A DNA stretch of 64,000 nucleotides from Veillonella sp. T11011-6. Lineage in GTDB: Bacteria > Bacillota > Negativicutes > Veillonellales > Veillonellaceae. The stretch lies in the NCBI RefSeq assembly GCF_002959755.1, contig NZ_PPCW01000005.1, positions 62,001 through 126,000 of the forward strand, written 5' to 3'. Positions 25,800 to 35,869 of this stretch are shown one piece after another (within the stretch, counting starts at the first letter, position 1; every line of letters begins with the position of its first letter). The notes below the pieces were generated by a model. It made no database searches and was not told the origin of the DNA. It worked only from the letters and a program-made list of their open reading frames with translations. The translations under genes were made by a program, and so were the position numbers.

Positions 25800-27557
25800 T
25801 TATACGGTCATGCCTGCCGCATAGTTTTCATAGAGTTCTTTATAGTGACCGCCGCGTTCGATTAGTTCGTGATGTGTTCCTTGTTCCACAATGGTGCCGT
25901 TTTCTACTACGAGTAGGAAGTCAGCATTTTTTATTGTAGATAAGCGATGGGCGATGACGATACTTGTACGCCCTTTAAGGAGTGTATTCATGGCTTTTTG
26001 AACTTCTACCTCGGTACGAGTATCAACGTTAGCCGTGGCTTCATCTAGGATGAGGATAGTTGGATCCGCCAAGAAGGCACGAGCGATGGTGATTAATTGG
26101 CGTTGGCCTTGTGATAAATCATCGCCACCTCGTTTGAGAACTGTATCATAGCCATCTGGCAAGGTACGGATGAAGTGATCTGCCATGGCAAGTTTGGCCA
26201 CATATTCAATCTCTTCACGACTAGCATTTGGTTTGCCGTAGCCAATATTATCGGCGATAGTACCTGTGAAAATCCAAGCATCTTGTAATACCATACCTAC
26301 CGTGTTGTGTAAGCTTTCACGAGATACATCGCGAATATCGACACCATCGATGGTGATACGGCCATTTATAATGTCATAGAAGCGCATAATAAGGTTTACC
26401 AATGTGGATTTGCCAGCACCTGTAGGACCTACGATGGCCACCATAGAGCCACCAGGAATGTGAATGTTGATATCCTTCATAAATACATTGGACGGCGTAT
26501 AGCCAAAATCAACATGTTCAAAATCTATAGTTCCTTTATGTGTTGATGTATCACCTAATGTTTTCTTACCCGTATCGATTTCAGATGGTGTATCAATGAC
26601 TTCGTAAATACGGCCCAAGGCTGCAGAAGTTTCTTGGAATTTGGTGAGGATATAAGAACTGCGGGATAGAGGGTCCGAAACTTGACCTACATAGAGGAAG
26701 AAGGCTTGAATATCACCGATGGAAATAGAACCACGTAATACCATGAGACCCCCTTGAATAGCAACGAGGCAATAGGTAATTTGATTTAAAAACTTAACGA
26801 GTGGTTCTACGAGCTGGCTGGTGAAAGCCGCGCTTCTCATACTTTTAAATAGATTGTCGTTCAGAATATTTACTTGGTTAGTCGTAGTTTCTTCAAGGCC
26901 AAAGGTTTGGATAATCGGTTTTCCTACTACAATTTCCTCTATGCCACTGTTGAAAGCACCTAAGGCACTTTGGTTTTTGAGATAGACCCGACGAGCCCGT
27001 TTAGAGAGCCATGTTAAACATAGGATACCAATACAAATAATGGCGATGATAGAGATGCCTAGCATAGGGCTAATCCAAATCATCATCGCCGTGGCACCTA
27101 TAATGCCGATAATGGCAGATACAAGACCTGGTACGCCTTCACCTATAGTTTCTGCAACTGCATCTAAGTCAGAGGTGAGACGGCTTAGTAAATCCCCACG
27201 TTGGTGATCGTGAAAGTACTCAATAGGTAATGAATATAAATGAGTGCTCATGCGTGTGCGCAAAGCGAGCACTGTTTTTGAGCCGATAGAGGCCATCATG
27301 TATTCCCCAAAGTAGGTGAATAAGGCGTGGCCCCCATAAATGGCAATAAGCCAGAGAATAATAGTATCAATGGAGGCGAATATTGTATTAATGTCTTGGT
27401 CTGTTTGCAAGCCACTAACAATAGCATCTACAACCTTGCCAAGTAATACTGGTGCGGATACCTCAAACATAGCGGCCGTAATAAGCGCTAAGATGAGTAG
27501 TGCTAGCCAACCCCATTGGCTTTTAGATTCCATCAGGAAACGGTGTAATGGGCTCAT
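25800..27557 (-). CDS. ABC exporter, half-transporter with the catalytic Walker B
   Basis: A 585-residue protein: six membrane segments followed by a nucleotide-binding domain. Walker A GPTGAGKST, Walker B ILILDEATANVD with the catalytic Glu, and H-loop IAHRLST are intact. The signature is LSQGQ instead of LSGGQ. Its partner upstream (27554-29371) shows the reverse: normal LSGGQ but defective Walker B and H-loop. The pair thus forms one working and one degenerate ATP site, as in TM287/288-type exporters. The genes overlap by 4 bases (ATGA). The substrate is unknown; lipids, peptides or drugs are possible. Confidence 0.9.
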   Translation of the reverse strand: MSPLHRFLMESKSQWGWLALLILALITAAMFEVSAPVLLGKVVDAIVSGLQTDQDINTIFASIDTIILWLIAIYGGHALFTYFGEYMMASIGSKTVLALRTRMSTHLYSLPIEYFHDHQRGDLLSRLTSDLDAVAETIGEGVPGLVSAIIGIIGATAMMIWISPMLGISIIAIICIGILCLTWLSKRARRVYLKNQSALGAFNSGIEEIVVGKPIIQTFGLEETTTNQVNILNDNLFKSMRSAAFTSQLVEPLVKFLNQITYCLVAIQGGLMVLRGSISIGDIQAFFLYVGQVSDPLSRSSYILTKFQETSAALGRIYEVIDTPSEIDTGKKTLGDTSTHKGTIDFEHVDFGYTPSNVFMKDINIHIPGGSMVAIVGPTGAGKSTLVNLIMRFYDIINGRITIDGVDIRDVSRESLHNTVGMVLQDAWIFTGTIADNIGYGKPNASREEIEYVAKLAMADHFIRTLPDGYDTVLKRGGDDLSQGQRQLITIARAFLADPTILILDEATANVDTRTEVEVQKAMNTLLKGRTSIVIAHRLSTIKNADFLLVVENGTIVEQGTHHELIERGGHYKELYENYAAGMTV

Positions 27558-29371
27558 GCTGTCACCTCCTGAGATGCTAAAATTTGTTTATATACTGTAG
27601 AGGTTGCTGCTAATTCGTCGTGAGTGCCATACCCTGCAATTTGACCACGGTTGATGATTAATATATGGTCTGCTTTTTTAGCAGCACTTACTTTTTGCTC
27701 TACGGAAATGAGGGCAGGGCGGTTATCCTTTTGTAACTCCTCGTGCAATGCTGTGCGAACTGCACGTTCTGTGGTGCCGTCCAGAGCGGAGAAGCTATCG
27801 TCGAATATAAATAAATCTGGTTTGCGCACAAGAGCTCTAGCCATGGCTAGGCGTTGGCGCTGGCCTCCAGATAGATTAGTACCCCCTTGAGCAACCATAT
27901 ATTGGTAGCCACCTTCAAGGCGATTGATAAATTCGTCTGCTTTAGAGAGGTGACACGCATTTTCTACATCTTGAGCGGTAATTTCCTGTTTTGGTGCTGC
28001 ACCATATCGCACATTCATGTCTACCGTGCCAGTGAATAAGTAAGCTCGCTGTGGCACATAGCCGATGCGGGCACGCAAGTCATCCACATTCCATTCATAG
28101 ATGGATTTGCCTTCAAATAGAATGTCTCCAGACTCAATGGCGAAGAGGCGAGGGATGAGATTGGTAATGGTACTTTTACCAGATCCAATATCGCCCATAA
28201 TGGCTAAGGTTTCGCCATGATGTACGGTAAAGGAGATATTCTCTAGCGCAGGAGACTCCGCATTATCGTAACGGAACGTAACGTTGCGGAACTCTAAAAG
28301 TGGTATATCATCAGTTGCAGTTGGATTTTCCATAGTATTTTGGTTCTCCTCTTGGCAAGTGTCATGCCTTGCAGATGGAGAAGTTGAAGTGGTAATACTG
28401 TCATTATATGGTTCAGGGAATGTATCTGTGTTTTCATGTTCTAACAACTCTCGAATACGGGTGTAGCATACGATGGCTTCTGGAATGTCGATGATGACGA
28501 AAATGGCCATGAGCATGCTTAAGAGAATCAGGTTAGCGTACTCGATAACGGCAATGATGTCACCTACTTGTAGAGAACCTAGACTGACGTTATAGCCACC
28601 GACCCAAAGAATGGCAACGGTACTCATATTAAATAGAATTAATATGGTCGGTAAACCGATGGCAAAGGTTTGGCGCAACCGCTTATTGAGTTGGGCCGTT
28701 TCTGTAAAAATACTAATTTCTTTTTCGTTTTCATAGGTTCTTCTGTTGAAAGCTCGAATCACTGGCATACCAACGATATGATCTCGAACTAGATCTGTAA
28801 TATCATCTAATTTGAGTTGCATCGCCTTAATCAGTGGTAAGGCACGGCTTTCAATAAAGATAATAGTAAGTATCATACAAGCCATAACGGCAAGAATGAC
28901 GAGGCCGAGTTGCCAGCTTTTATAGAAGGTGAGCCCGAGGCCGACACAAATCATGAGGGGCATAGGGAGAATCATATTTAATCCTTCACCGAGAACGGAT
29001 TGAATTTTCTCTACATCTCGGCTTGTGCGCATCAATATGGTGCCAGTACCGAAGTGTGTGAAGTCTCGAAGGGAGAAGTATTGTAAGGCTTTTACCAAAT
29101 CATTGCGCAGTTCCTTGCCCATAGAGGCAGAAATGTGAGCACTCATAGCAACACCTAAGATTGCGGATAATACTGTTAATAGTGCCACAACAAGCATGTT
29201 TATGCTAGAGCTAGTGATCATTTCTAAATCGCCACGGAGTACGCCATCATTGATGATAAAGGCCGTTAGCGTTGGTATATATAATGTACCTGCCACAGTG
29301 AGTAACGAAAGGATCGATACGATGATGGTAGGAAACCATAATGGTTTTATGTAATGTATAAATGGTTTCAT
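27554..29371 (-). CDS. ABC exporter, half-transporter with degenerate ATP site
   Basis: A 605-residue membrane/ATPase fusion. Walker A GDIGSGKST and signature LSGGQRQR are normal, but the catalytic Glu after Walker B is Asp (LFIFDDSFSALD) and the H-loop His is Gln (SVEQKVSAAKKAD). A ~45-residue polar, acidic linker (EHENTDTFPEPYND...) separates membrane and ATPase domains. ATG 29371 follows AAAGGA. Together with 25800-27557 it makes a heterodimer; both are on the lagging side of a divergent promoter region (29372-29592). Confidence 0.9.
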   Translation of the reverse strand: MKPFIHYIKPLWFPTIIVSILSLLTVAGTLYIPTLTAFIINDGVLRGDLEMITSSSINMLVVALLTVLSAILGVAMSAHISASMGKELRNDLVKALQYFSLRDFTHFGTGTILMRTSRDVEKIQSVLGEGLNMILPMPLMICVGLGLTFYKSWQLGLVILAVMACMILTIIFIESRALPLIKAMQLKLDDITDLVRDHIVGMPVIRAFNRRTYENEKEISIFTETAQLNKRLRQTFAIGLPTILILFNMSTVAILWVGGYNVSLGSLQVGDIIAVIEYANLILLSMLMAIFVIIDIPEAIVCYTRIRELLEHENTDTFPEPYNDSITTSTSPSARHDTCQEENQNTMENPTATDDIPLLEFRNVTFRYDNAESPALENISFTVHHGETLAIMGDIGSGKSTITNLIPRLFAIESGDILFEGKSIYEWNVDDLRARIGYVPQRAYLFTGTVDMNVRYGAAPKQEITAQDVENACHLSKADEFINRLEGGYQYMVAQGGTNLSGGQRQRLAMARALVRKPDLFIFDDSFSALDGTTERAVRTALHEELQKDNRPALISVEQKVSAAKKADHILIINRGQIAGYGTHDELAATSTVYKQILASQEVTA

Positions 29372-29592
29372 TTAAATCCTTTTAGTAAATTGCATTAAAT
29401 TAATAATTTTCGATATTTATATTATATTGCATAAAATTAAAAACGACTAGTTTAATAAAACCTATTATAAAAAGTTTAGTATCTATTAATAACTGTTATG
29501 TTTTATGTTATGTACTGATATTAAAAATTTTGATATACTAGACAAGCATTTTTTTTGCAATTTTTGTTTTGAAGTAGTAAGGAGAGTTTCTA

Positions 29593-31059
29593 ATGAAGTT
29601 GAATTGGAAATTATTCGCACCGCTTGTAGTAGCTATTCTTGTATGGCTCATCGGTGCTCCTGAAGGCCTTAGCGCAAATTCTTGGATTTACGTAAGTATT
29701 TTCGCGGGCCTCGTGGTAGGTTTGATTTTAGAACCAATGCCACCAGCTTTTATCGGTATCATTGCAGTTACCGTATCTATGTTGTTTAAAGTAGGTCCTG
29801 CACCTGTTGTAGATAAAGCAACTGGTGTAGCAAAGGCGATTACTGATGCACAAGCTATCAGTTGGGGCCTCAGTGGTTTCTCTAATGCCATCGTATGGTT
29901 GATCTTTGCAGCTTTCATGATCGGTATTGGTTATGAAAACTCTGGTCTTGGCCGTCGTATTGCCTTGTTCTTGGTAGCAAAGCTTGGTAAGTCCTCTTTA
30001 GGTCTTGGTTATGCCATTGCTATTACTGACCTTGTGTTGGCTCCATTCATTCCAAGTAATGCGGCTCGTTCCGGTGGTACGATTTATCCAATCGTATCTA
30101 GTATTTGCCCAATGTTCGATTCCTATCCAGATAAGAACCCTCGTAAAATTGGTTCTTATTTGAACTGGGTAGCATTGGCAACTACATGTGTATCTAGCTC
30201 TATTTTCTTGACTGGCGCAGCGCCAAACCCATTGGCTCTAGAATTGTCTGCTAAATCTGGTATCGTAGCTGCTAACTGGGGCACATGGTTCCTTGCATTC
30301 TTGCCAGTAGGTCTTATTTTGTTCATCATCACACCATTATTGACCTATGTATTCTGCAAACCAGAGGTAAAAGGTTCCCCTGAAATTGCAGCATGGGCAA
30401 AAGATGAATACAAGAAATTAGGTTCTATGACACGTAGTGAAATCTTCATGGCCTTGATTTCTGTATTGGCTCTTGTACTATGGATTGGTGCTTCTACATT
30501 CAAAGTAAACCCAACTACAACGGCTTTAATTGTTATTATCTTGATGATTTTCACTAAGATTATGACATGGCAAGACTTCCTTGCTAACAAACCAGCATGG
30601 AATGTTTTGACTTGGTTCGCTACACTCGTGCCTATGGCTTCTGGTCTTAAGAACGTAGGCTTCTTAGAATGGCTTGCTAAATCTGCAGGTGGTTCTTTAG
30701 TTTCTTTAGATCCAACAATGGCTGTTCTAGGTTTATTGTTAGCATTCTGCTTGCTTCGTTACTTCTTTGCTTCTGGTACAGCGTATGTAACAGCTATGGT
30801 AGGCTTGTTTGCTACTCTAATTCTTCAAATTCCTGGTGTTGATCCAGCTCAAGTTATGTTGATTCTATTAGTACCAATGGGTATTATGGGTATCCTTACA
30901 CCATATGGTACAGGTCACAGCCCAATCTGGTTTGCTAGTGGCTATAACAAAGGTCCTGAATTCTGGAAATTAGGCGCTATCTTTGGGATTATCTACCTCG
31001 CAATCTTTATTGTGGTGGGTATTCCATGGATTGAGTTCGTAATGCCACTTTTAGGATAA
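29593..31059 (+). CDS. DASS-family dicarboxylate/anion transporter
   Basis: A 488-residue membrane protein of the divalent anion:Na+ symporter (SLC13/CitT) family, with about 12 hydrophobic segments. Conserved parts are FIPSNAARSGGTIYPIV and, near the C-terminus, LTPYGTGHSPIWFASGY, both ends of the repeated substrate site. Plant-like 2-oxoglutarate/malate and bacterial citrate or tartrate:succinate antiporters have this shape. Malate or another C4 acid is plausible in an organism that ferments dicarboxylates, but the substrate is inferred. Confidence 0.87.
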   Translation: MKLNWKLFAPLVVAILVWLIGAPEGLSANSWIYVSIFAGLVVGLILEPMPPAFIGIIAVTVSMLFKVGPAPVVDKATGVAKAITDAQAISWGLSGFSNAIVWLIFAAFMIGIGYENSGLGRRIALFLVAKLGKSSLGLGYAIAITDLVLAPFIPSNAARSGGTIYPIVSSICPMFDSYPDKNPRKIGSYLNWVALATTCVSSSIFLTGAAPNPLALELSAKSGIVAANWGTWFLAFLPVGLILFIITPLLTYVFCKPEVKGSPEIAAWAKDEYKKLGSMTRSEIFMALISVLALVLWIGASTFKVNPTTTALIVIILMIFTKIMTWQDFLANKPAWNVLTWFATLVPMASGLKNVGFLEWLAKSAGGSLVSLDPTMAVLGLLLAFCLLRYFFASGTAYVTAMVGLFATLILQIPGVDPAQVMLILLVPMGIMGILTPYGTGHSPIWFASGYNKGPEFWKLGAIFGIIYLAIFIVVGIPWIEFVMPLLG

Positions 31060-31067
31060 TTAAATAG

Positions 31068-31143
31068 AGCCCCTCGTAGCATTCTGCTCGCTCTCCATTC
31101 CTTGCAAGTCGAGCTTACAGAACACTACGAGGGGCTTCCTTTA
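31068..31143 (+). terminator. Large hairpin after the DASS transporter
   Basis: Outer stem AGCCCCTCGTAG (31068-31079) with its complement (31125-31136). An inner GCTCG/CGAGC stem is possible. The T run is poor; a second weak hairpin with T5 follows at about 31168-31208. Confidence 0.65.
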
Positions 31144-31316
31144 TATCCGAAAATGGCATAACTCACTTCGGGAGGGCAAGTCGCTGGATAGACATATGGC
31201 GGCTTTTTCTATCATAAAATGGCAAAACTCCACAAAACTCGACAAATCTAAAAAAATAAATATAATAGTAGAGTGATAGTGAATTTCTTGTCTAGTTTCT
31301 GATGGAGGTGTTTATT

Positions 31317-31721
31317 ATGTCTGCTTCAGAGCGTGTGGTACAGTCGATTTTGTATGAGGTTGGTTGTATTTTAATCGGTTGTTTGGTGATGTTGTTTGTT
31401 CCGCATGATGGACAGCCTTTTGTATTGATGGTTATTTTTTCCTTGCTAGCTATGGTTTGGAATTTTGTGTTTAACTGGATATTTGATAAACTAGTACCAG
31501 GTGATCGATTAGAGCGGGGTCCTGTAATTCGTACGATTCATGCAGTATTGTTTGAAGGTCTATTTATGTTCGCTACTGTACCAATTATTATGTACATGAT
31601 GCATATGAGTTTTTGGATGGCTTTTGTGACAGATATAACGATGACATTGGTTATCTTAGGTTATACTTATGTTTATAATTGGGTATATGATCGGGCACGT
31701 CTATATTTTGTAGAGGCTTAG
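31317..31721 (+). CDS. PACE-family efflux protein (AceI-like)
   Basis: A 134-residue protein with four membrane segments in two BTP (bacterial transmembrane pair) repeats. Family patterns are RTIHAVLFEG in the second half, FNWIFD and YTYVYNWVYDRAR. PACE proteins, such as Acinetobacter AceI, export chlorhexidine or short-chain diamines by proton exchange. ATG 31317 after GGAGGTG is preferred to the start 15 bases upstream. Substrate not known here. Confidence 0.8.
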   Translation: MSASERVVQSILYEVGCILIGCLVMLFVPHDGQPFVLMVIFSLLAMVWNFVFNWIFDKLVPGDRLERGPVIRTIHAVLFEGLFMFATVPIIMYMMHMSFWMAFVTDITMTLVILGYTYVYNWVYDRARLYFVEA

Positions 31722-31779
31722 TTTTACTATATGAGGTAAGTACCTCTTAAAAATCTATATTGTATAGTAGGAGGTTCTT

Positions 31780-32283
31780 ATGTCTACCAAATCTATTACG
31801 GGCACAGGCCTATTGTTGGCTGTAGCCTTATTGGCGCAAAGCTTGCGCCTTATTTTCCCATTTATTCCTAACCAGGTGAGTATGTTCCTCATCGGTTCCA
31901 TCACGTCTGCTACGTTTGTACTAGCCACATGGCGCTATGGTTGGAAAAATGGTCTCGTTATCGCCTGGATTGCGCCTGTAGTAGCGCATTTACAAGGTAT
32001 GTTGCCGTTGCCACCGTTTATTTTGATTACCGCCCTTGGCACGACTGCCTATGTATTTGTAGCCTATTGGTTACAACATAAACCGAAGGTATTGCTTATT
32101 GTTGTGGCGGCTTTAGTGAAAGCAGGTGTTCTATTCGGCGGATATTCTTTGTTCTTCTCTCTATTCCAATTTCCACCGAAGATTGTAAATACTATGTTGT
32201 TTGTGTCTAGTTGGCCGCAACTAGTGACGTCTTCTTTGGGCATTATCTTGGCATTGCTTATTACAAAACGTACAAAAAATTAG
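31780..32283 (+). CDS. Small membrane protein, possibly ECF-type substrate-binding subunit
   Basis: A 167-residue protein with about five hydrophobic segments. AVALLAQSLRLIFPFIPNQVSMFLIGS resembles the N-terminal part of ECF S components (vitamin uptake subunits), which are of this size and have similar spacing. No A/A'/T energy-coupling genes lie nearby, so a shared module elsewhere would be needed. GGAGG precedes the ATG. Identity remains tentative. Confidence 0.5.
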   Translation: MSTKSITGTGLLLAVALLAQSLRLIFPFIPNQVSMFLIGSITSATFVLATWRYGWKNGLVIAWIAPVVAHLQGMLPLPPFILITALGTTAYVFVAYWLQHKPKVLLIVVAALVKAGVLFGGYSLFFSLFQFPPKIVNTMLFVSSWPQLVTSSLGIILALLITKRTKN

Positions 32284-32337
32284 GCTAACTTAACCTAGAG
32301 TTATGGCAAGCCATTCAAAATAGATATGACTTTTTGG

Positions 32338-32368
32338 GGGCACTCATGGCGTATGAGTGCCCATTTTT
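32338..32368 (+). terminator. Terminator
   Basis: Ten-bp stem GGGCACTCAT (32338-32347) with ATGAGTGCCC (32353-32362), then T5. Confidence 0.85.
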
Positions 32369-32435
32369 GTTGACCTTAATCATTGTCTACTTTTATAATT
32401 AATATATTGTATACAAATATGAGGAGTTGAATGGA

Positions 32436-33569
32436 ATGAAATTTAATACAAAATGCGTTCATGGCAGCGGTAAACCAGATAGCACTGGTGCAATTTCCCC
32501 TGCAATTTATATGTCTAGTACATTTTCCCATCCAAAGTTGGGTGATACAACAGGATATCAATATACACGTGAGTCTAATCCAACACGGGATCGTTTGGAA
32601 CAATTGATTGCAGGTCTTGAAGATGGTAAGGATGCATTGGCATTCTCTTCCGGCATGGCCGCAGTGGACGCTGTATTCCATCTATTCTCCCCTGGGGATC
32701 ACATCATTTTAGGTGATGATTTGTACGGTGGTTCTATCCGTATGTTCACAAATATTTACGAACAAAACGGCATTGAGTTCACCTATGTTGGTACATCCGA
32801 TCTTGATGCGGTGAAAGCAGCTTTCAAACCAAATACAAAGGCTGTTTATATTGAAACTCCAACAAATCCGATGATGGAGATTACTGATATTCGTGCCTTG
32901 TGTACCTTAGCTCATGACCGCAATGCACTAGTCATTATCGACAATACATTCTTGAGCCCTTATTTCCAAAAACCATTGAACTTAGGTGCCGATATTGTCG
33001 TTCATAGTGGTACTAAATTCATCGGTGGTCATCATGACGTTATTTCTGGTTTCACCATTGTAAATGATGATGAATTGGCTGCGAAGTTGCGATTAACTTA
33101 TAAAACGGTAGGTGCTTGCTTATCTGCTATGGATAGCTGGCTCGTTATCCGCGGTGTAAAAACATTGGCACTTCGCATGGAACAACACCAAAAGAATGCC
33201 ATTGCTCTTGCTGATTGGCTCAAAAAACAACCTAAAGTTACAAAAGTATTGTTCCCAGGCCTTCCTGAACATCCAGGCTATGAAATCAATAAAGCTCAAA
33301 CTACAGGCTTTGGCGGTATGTTGTCCTTCGAAGTAGATAGTGAAGAAACAGCTAAACAAATCTTAGAAGGTATTAAACTTATTCAATTTGCTGAAAGTCT
33401 TGGTGGTACTGAGTCCTTGTTGACATACCCTGTAACGCAAACTCATCCGGACTTAAAACCGGAAGATGCAGAGCGTAAAGGTATTACACGTCGCTTATTG
33501 CGCTTATCTGTAGGTATTGAAGATACAGAAGACTTGATTGCAGACTTGGAACAAGCTTTCAATAAATAA
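32436..33569 (+). CDS. Trans-sulfuration PLP enzyme (cystathionine gamma-synthase/lyase type)
   Basis: A 377-residue Cys/Met-metabolism PLP enzyme. HSGTKFIGGHHD holds the PLP lysine, and FSSGMAAVDAVF and TPTNPMMEITDI are family segments. It acts on the homoserine-cysteine-cystathionine axis; whether synthase or lyase cannot be told by eye. ATG 32436 has a GAGGAG site 9 bases upstream; a TTG 9 bases earlier is ignored. It is followed after 10 bases by the PatB-type gene, so the two probably work together in methionine/cysteine conversion. Confidence 0.85.
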   Translation: MKFNTKCVHGSGKPDSTGAISPAIYMSSTFSHPKLGDTTGYQYTRESNPTRDRLEQLIAGLEDGKDALAFSSGMAAVDAVFHLFSPGDHIILGDDLYGGSIRMFTNIYEQNGIEFTYVGTSDLDAVKAAFKPNTKAVYIETPTNPMMEITDIRALCTLAHDRNALVIIDNTFLSPYFQKPLNLGADIVVHSGTKFIGGHHDVISGFTIVNDDELAAKLRLTYKTVGACLSAMDSWLVIRGVKTLALRMEQHQKNAIALADWLKKQPKVTKVLFPGLPEHPGYEINKAQTTGFGGMLSFEVDSEETAKQILEGIKLIQFAESLGGTESLLTYPVTQTHPDLKPEDAERKGITRRLLRLSVGIEDTEDLIADLEQAFNK

Positions 33570-33579
33570 AGGAGTTCCT

Positions 33580-34764
33580 ATGGGACAATATAATTTTGAT
33601 CAAATTTTAGATAGAACTCACACAAAATCTTTGAAATACGATTTTGCTGTGAAGCGTGGTAAACCAGTGGATGTGTTGCCATTCTGGGTGGCAGACATGG
33701 ACTTTGAGGTACCACCTGAGTTAAAGCAAATCTTATTGGATCGCGTTAATCATGGCGTATTTGGCTATACTGAATCCGATGATGAATACTTTGAAGTATT
33801 ACAAAACTGGTTCACTACGCGCTTTAACTGGACGCCAGAACAAAAATGGCTCGTTAAAACACCTGGTATCGTCTTTGCCTTGGCTATGGCGGTTCGTGCT
33901 TTCACCAATGAAGGGGAAGGCGTACTTATCAATCAACCGGTATACTATCCATTTAGCATGGTTATCGATGATAATGACCGTCGCCTTATCAATGTGCCAT
34001 TAATCAAAGGGGAAGAAAAATATACCATCGATTTTGAGGGTATAGAACGTGCTATCGTGGAGGAAAATGTAACATTATTCCTCTTGTGCAATCCGCATAA
34101 TCCTGTAGGCCGCGTGTGGACTGAGGACGAGTTGAAACGTCTTGGCGACATTTGTATTAAACATAACGTACTCATCGTGAGCGACGAAATTCATGCTGAC
34201 TTTGTTTGGAAAGGTCATACGCACAAGGTCTTTGCTGATCTTGGTGAAAGCTATGCAGAACACTGTATCGTATGTACAGCACCTAGTAAGACTTTCAACA
34301 TTGCTGGCTTACAAGTAAGTAATATTTTCATTCCTAATGATTCCTTACGTCGTCGTTTTATCAAAGAAATCGACCGCGCTGGTTATAGCCAATTAAATAC
34401 AATGGGTATTGTTGGCTGTGAAGGGGCCTATAAAGTAGGTGCACCTTGGCTCGACGAGTTGAAAGAGTACATTCAAGACAATATTCAATTCACTATTGAT
34501 TATGTGGCAAAATATATGCCAAAAATTCACGTATATCGTCCGGAAGGGACATATCTCATGTGGCTAGATTGCTCTAAGTTGCCATTGAGCCCTAAGGAAC
34601 GCGATGAATGGATTATCAATGAAGCTAAGTTGTGGCTTGATACTGGTTCCATGTTCGGTGTCGATGGGGAAGACTTTGAACGCATCAATGTAGCATGTCC
34701 TCGTAAAACATTAGAAGAAGGCCTTGAAGCTTGGCGTCGTGCCTACGAGGCTAGAGGCTTTTAA
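33580..34764 (+). CDS. patB: PatB/MalY-type cystathionine beta-lyase/aminotransferase
   Basis: A 394-residue fold-type I PLP enzyme. PFWVADMDFEVPPELKQ and LCNPHNPVGRVW are typical of the MalY/PatB group, and APSKTFNIAGLQ contains the PLP lysine. Members split cystathionine or cysteine at the C-S bond. AAAGGAG precedes ATG 33580; the longer open frame starting inside the previous gene is rejected. It forms a unit with the trans-sulfuration gene upstream and metA downstream. Confidence 0.87.
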   Translation: MGQYNFDQILDRTHTKSLKYDFAVKRGKPVDVLPFWVADMDFEVPPELKQILLDRVNHGVFGYTESDDEYFEVLQNWFTTRFNWTPEQKWLVKTPGIVFALAMAVRAFTNEGEGVLINQPVYYPFSMVIDDNDRRLINVPLIKGEEKYTIDFEGIERAIVEENVTLFLLCNPHNPVGRVWTEDELKRLGDICIKHNVLIVSDEIHADFVWKGHTHKVFADLGESYAEHCIVCTAPSKTFNIAGLQVSNIFIPNDSLRRRFIKEIDRAGYSQLNTMGIVGCEGAYKVGAPWLDELKEYIQDNIQFTIDYVAKYMPKIHVYRPEGTYLMWLDCSKLPLSPKERDEWIINEAKLWLDTGSMFGVDGEDFERINVACPRKTLEEGLEAWRRAYEARGF

Positions 34765-34825
34765 TAATATTGGTTAGAATGTTTAGATTAGGTTATCAAA
34801 TTGTTTAGTGTGTAGAGGTGATAGT

Positions 34826-35785
34826 ATGCCTATTAAAGTAATAAAAAATTTACCGGCCATTACGAAATTAGCTCAAGAGAACATTTTCGTTATGGATACA
34901 GAACGGGCGGAGACTCAACAAATCCGACCTTTGCAAATATTGCTAGTCAATTTGATGCCTACTAAAGAAGTTACAGAAACTCAAATCTTGCGAGCTCTTA
35001 GTAACAGTCCGTTACAAGTTAATTTAACTCTTTTACATACTGCATCTCGTAAGGCTAAAAATACGGATGAGCAATATTTAGATACCTTCTACCGTACCTT
35101 TGATGAGGTGAAGGATGAATTCTTTGATGGCATGATTATTACCGGTGCTCCTGTAGAACTAATGCCTTTTGAAGAGGTTGATTACTGGGATGAGTTAGTA
35201 GAAATCATGAATTGGGGCGAAGAGCATGTATACTCTACGTTCTATATCTGCTGGGGGGCACAGGCTGGTTTGTACCACCATTTCGGTATTAATAAATCCG
35301 TTATGGATGAAAAGCTATTTGGTGTTTATGAGCATGATATTTACAATGATCGCCCAGTGCTCTTGCGTGGCTTTGATGAAAAATTCTGGATGCCACACTC
35401 CCGCCATACAACGGTTTCCTTAGAGCAAATTAAGGAGAACCGAGATTTAGAATTATTAGCAGGGTCTGAACCAACAGGTGCAGCCATTGTTCGTAGCTTA
35501 GACAATAAACATATCTTTGTATTTGGTCATGCTGAATACGATTGGGATACACTCAACCGAGAATACGTACGAGATATTGAAAAAGGCTTGGATATTGCAG
35601 TTCCTGAAAACTACTTCCCAGATGATGATCCAAAACAACGTCCCGTTGTACGTTGGCGTTCTGTAAGTACATTGTTGTTTACAAACTGGTTAAACTACTA
35701 TGTATACCAAGAGACACCATACATTATTGAACAAATCCAAAAAATGAAATTTGAACGCGATAAAAATTTAGGTGCTTATATCTAA
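34826..35785 (+). CDS. metA: Homoserine O-acetyltransferase (MetA type)
   Basis: A 319-residue MetA protein, the first committed step to methionine. The nucleophile Cys142 is in FYICWGAQAG, and GHAEYDWDTL and RWRSVSTLLFTNW are typical. Residue 111 is Glu (TGAPVE111LMPFEEVDYW). In MetA proteins Glu111 gives acetyl-CoA specificity while Gly gives succinyl-CoA, so this is probably an acetyltransferase despite the usual succinyltransferase name. The O-acetylhomoserine sulfhydrylase gene at 36062 agrees. ATG 34826 follows AGAGGTGATAG. Confidence 0.9.
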   Translation: MPIKVIKNLPAITKLAQENIFVMDTERAETQQIRPLQILLVNLMPTKEVTETQILRALSNSPLQVNLTLLHTASRKAKNTDEQYLDTFYRTFDEVKDEFFDGMIITGAPVELMPFEEVDYWDELVEIMNWGEEHVYSTFYICWGAQAGLYHHFGINKSVMDEKLFGVYEHDIYNDRPVLLRGFDEKFWMPHSRHTTVSLEQIKENRDLELLAGSEPTGAAIVRSLDNKHIFVFGHAEYDWDTLNREYVRDIEKGLDIAVPENYFPDDDPKQRPVVRWRSVSTLLFTNWLNYYVYQETPYIIEQIQKMKFERDKNLGAYI

Positions 35786-35804
35786 ATTATTTTTAGTAGA
35801 AATA

Positions 35805-35869
35805 CCCCTAATTACTTTTAATGGTCTCTATAGTGAGATTGTTTTAGACAAGTAATTAGGGGCTTTTTT
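35805..35869 (+). terminator. Terminator after metA
   Basis: Twelve-bp stem CCCCTAATTACT (35805-35816) with its complement (35851-35862), then T6. The loop is about 34 nt. Confidence 0.75.

Noticed and set aside
27554-29371. Sequence error in the Walker B of the ABC half-transporter
   Set aside because: The Asp, the missing H-loop His and the partner's LSQGQ fit together as a known asymmetric pair.
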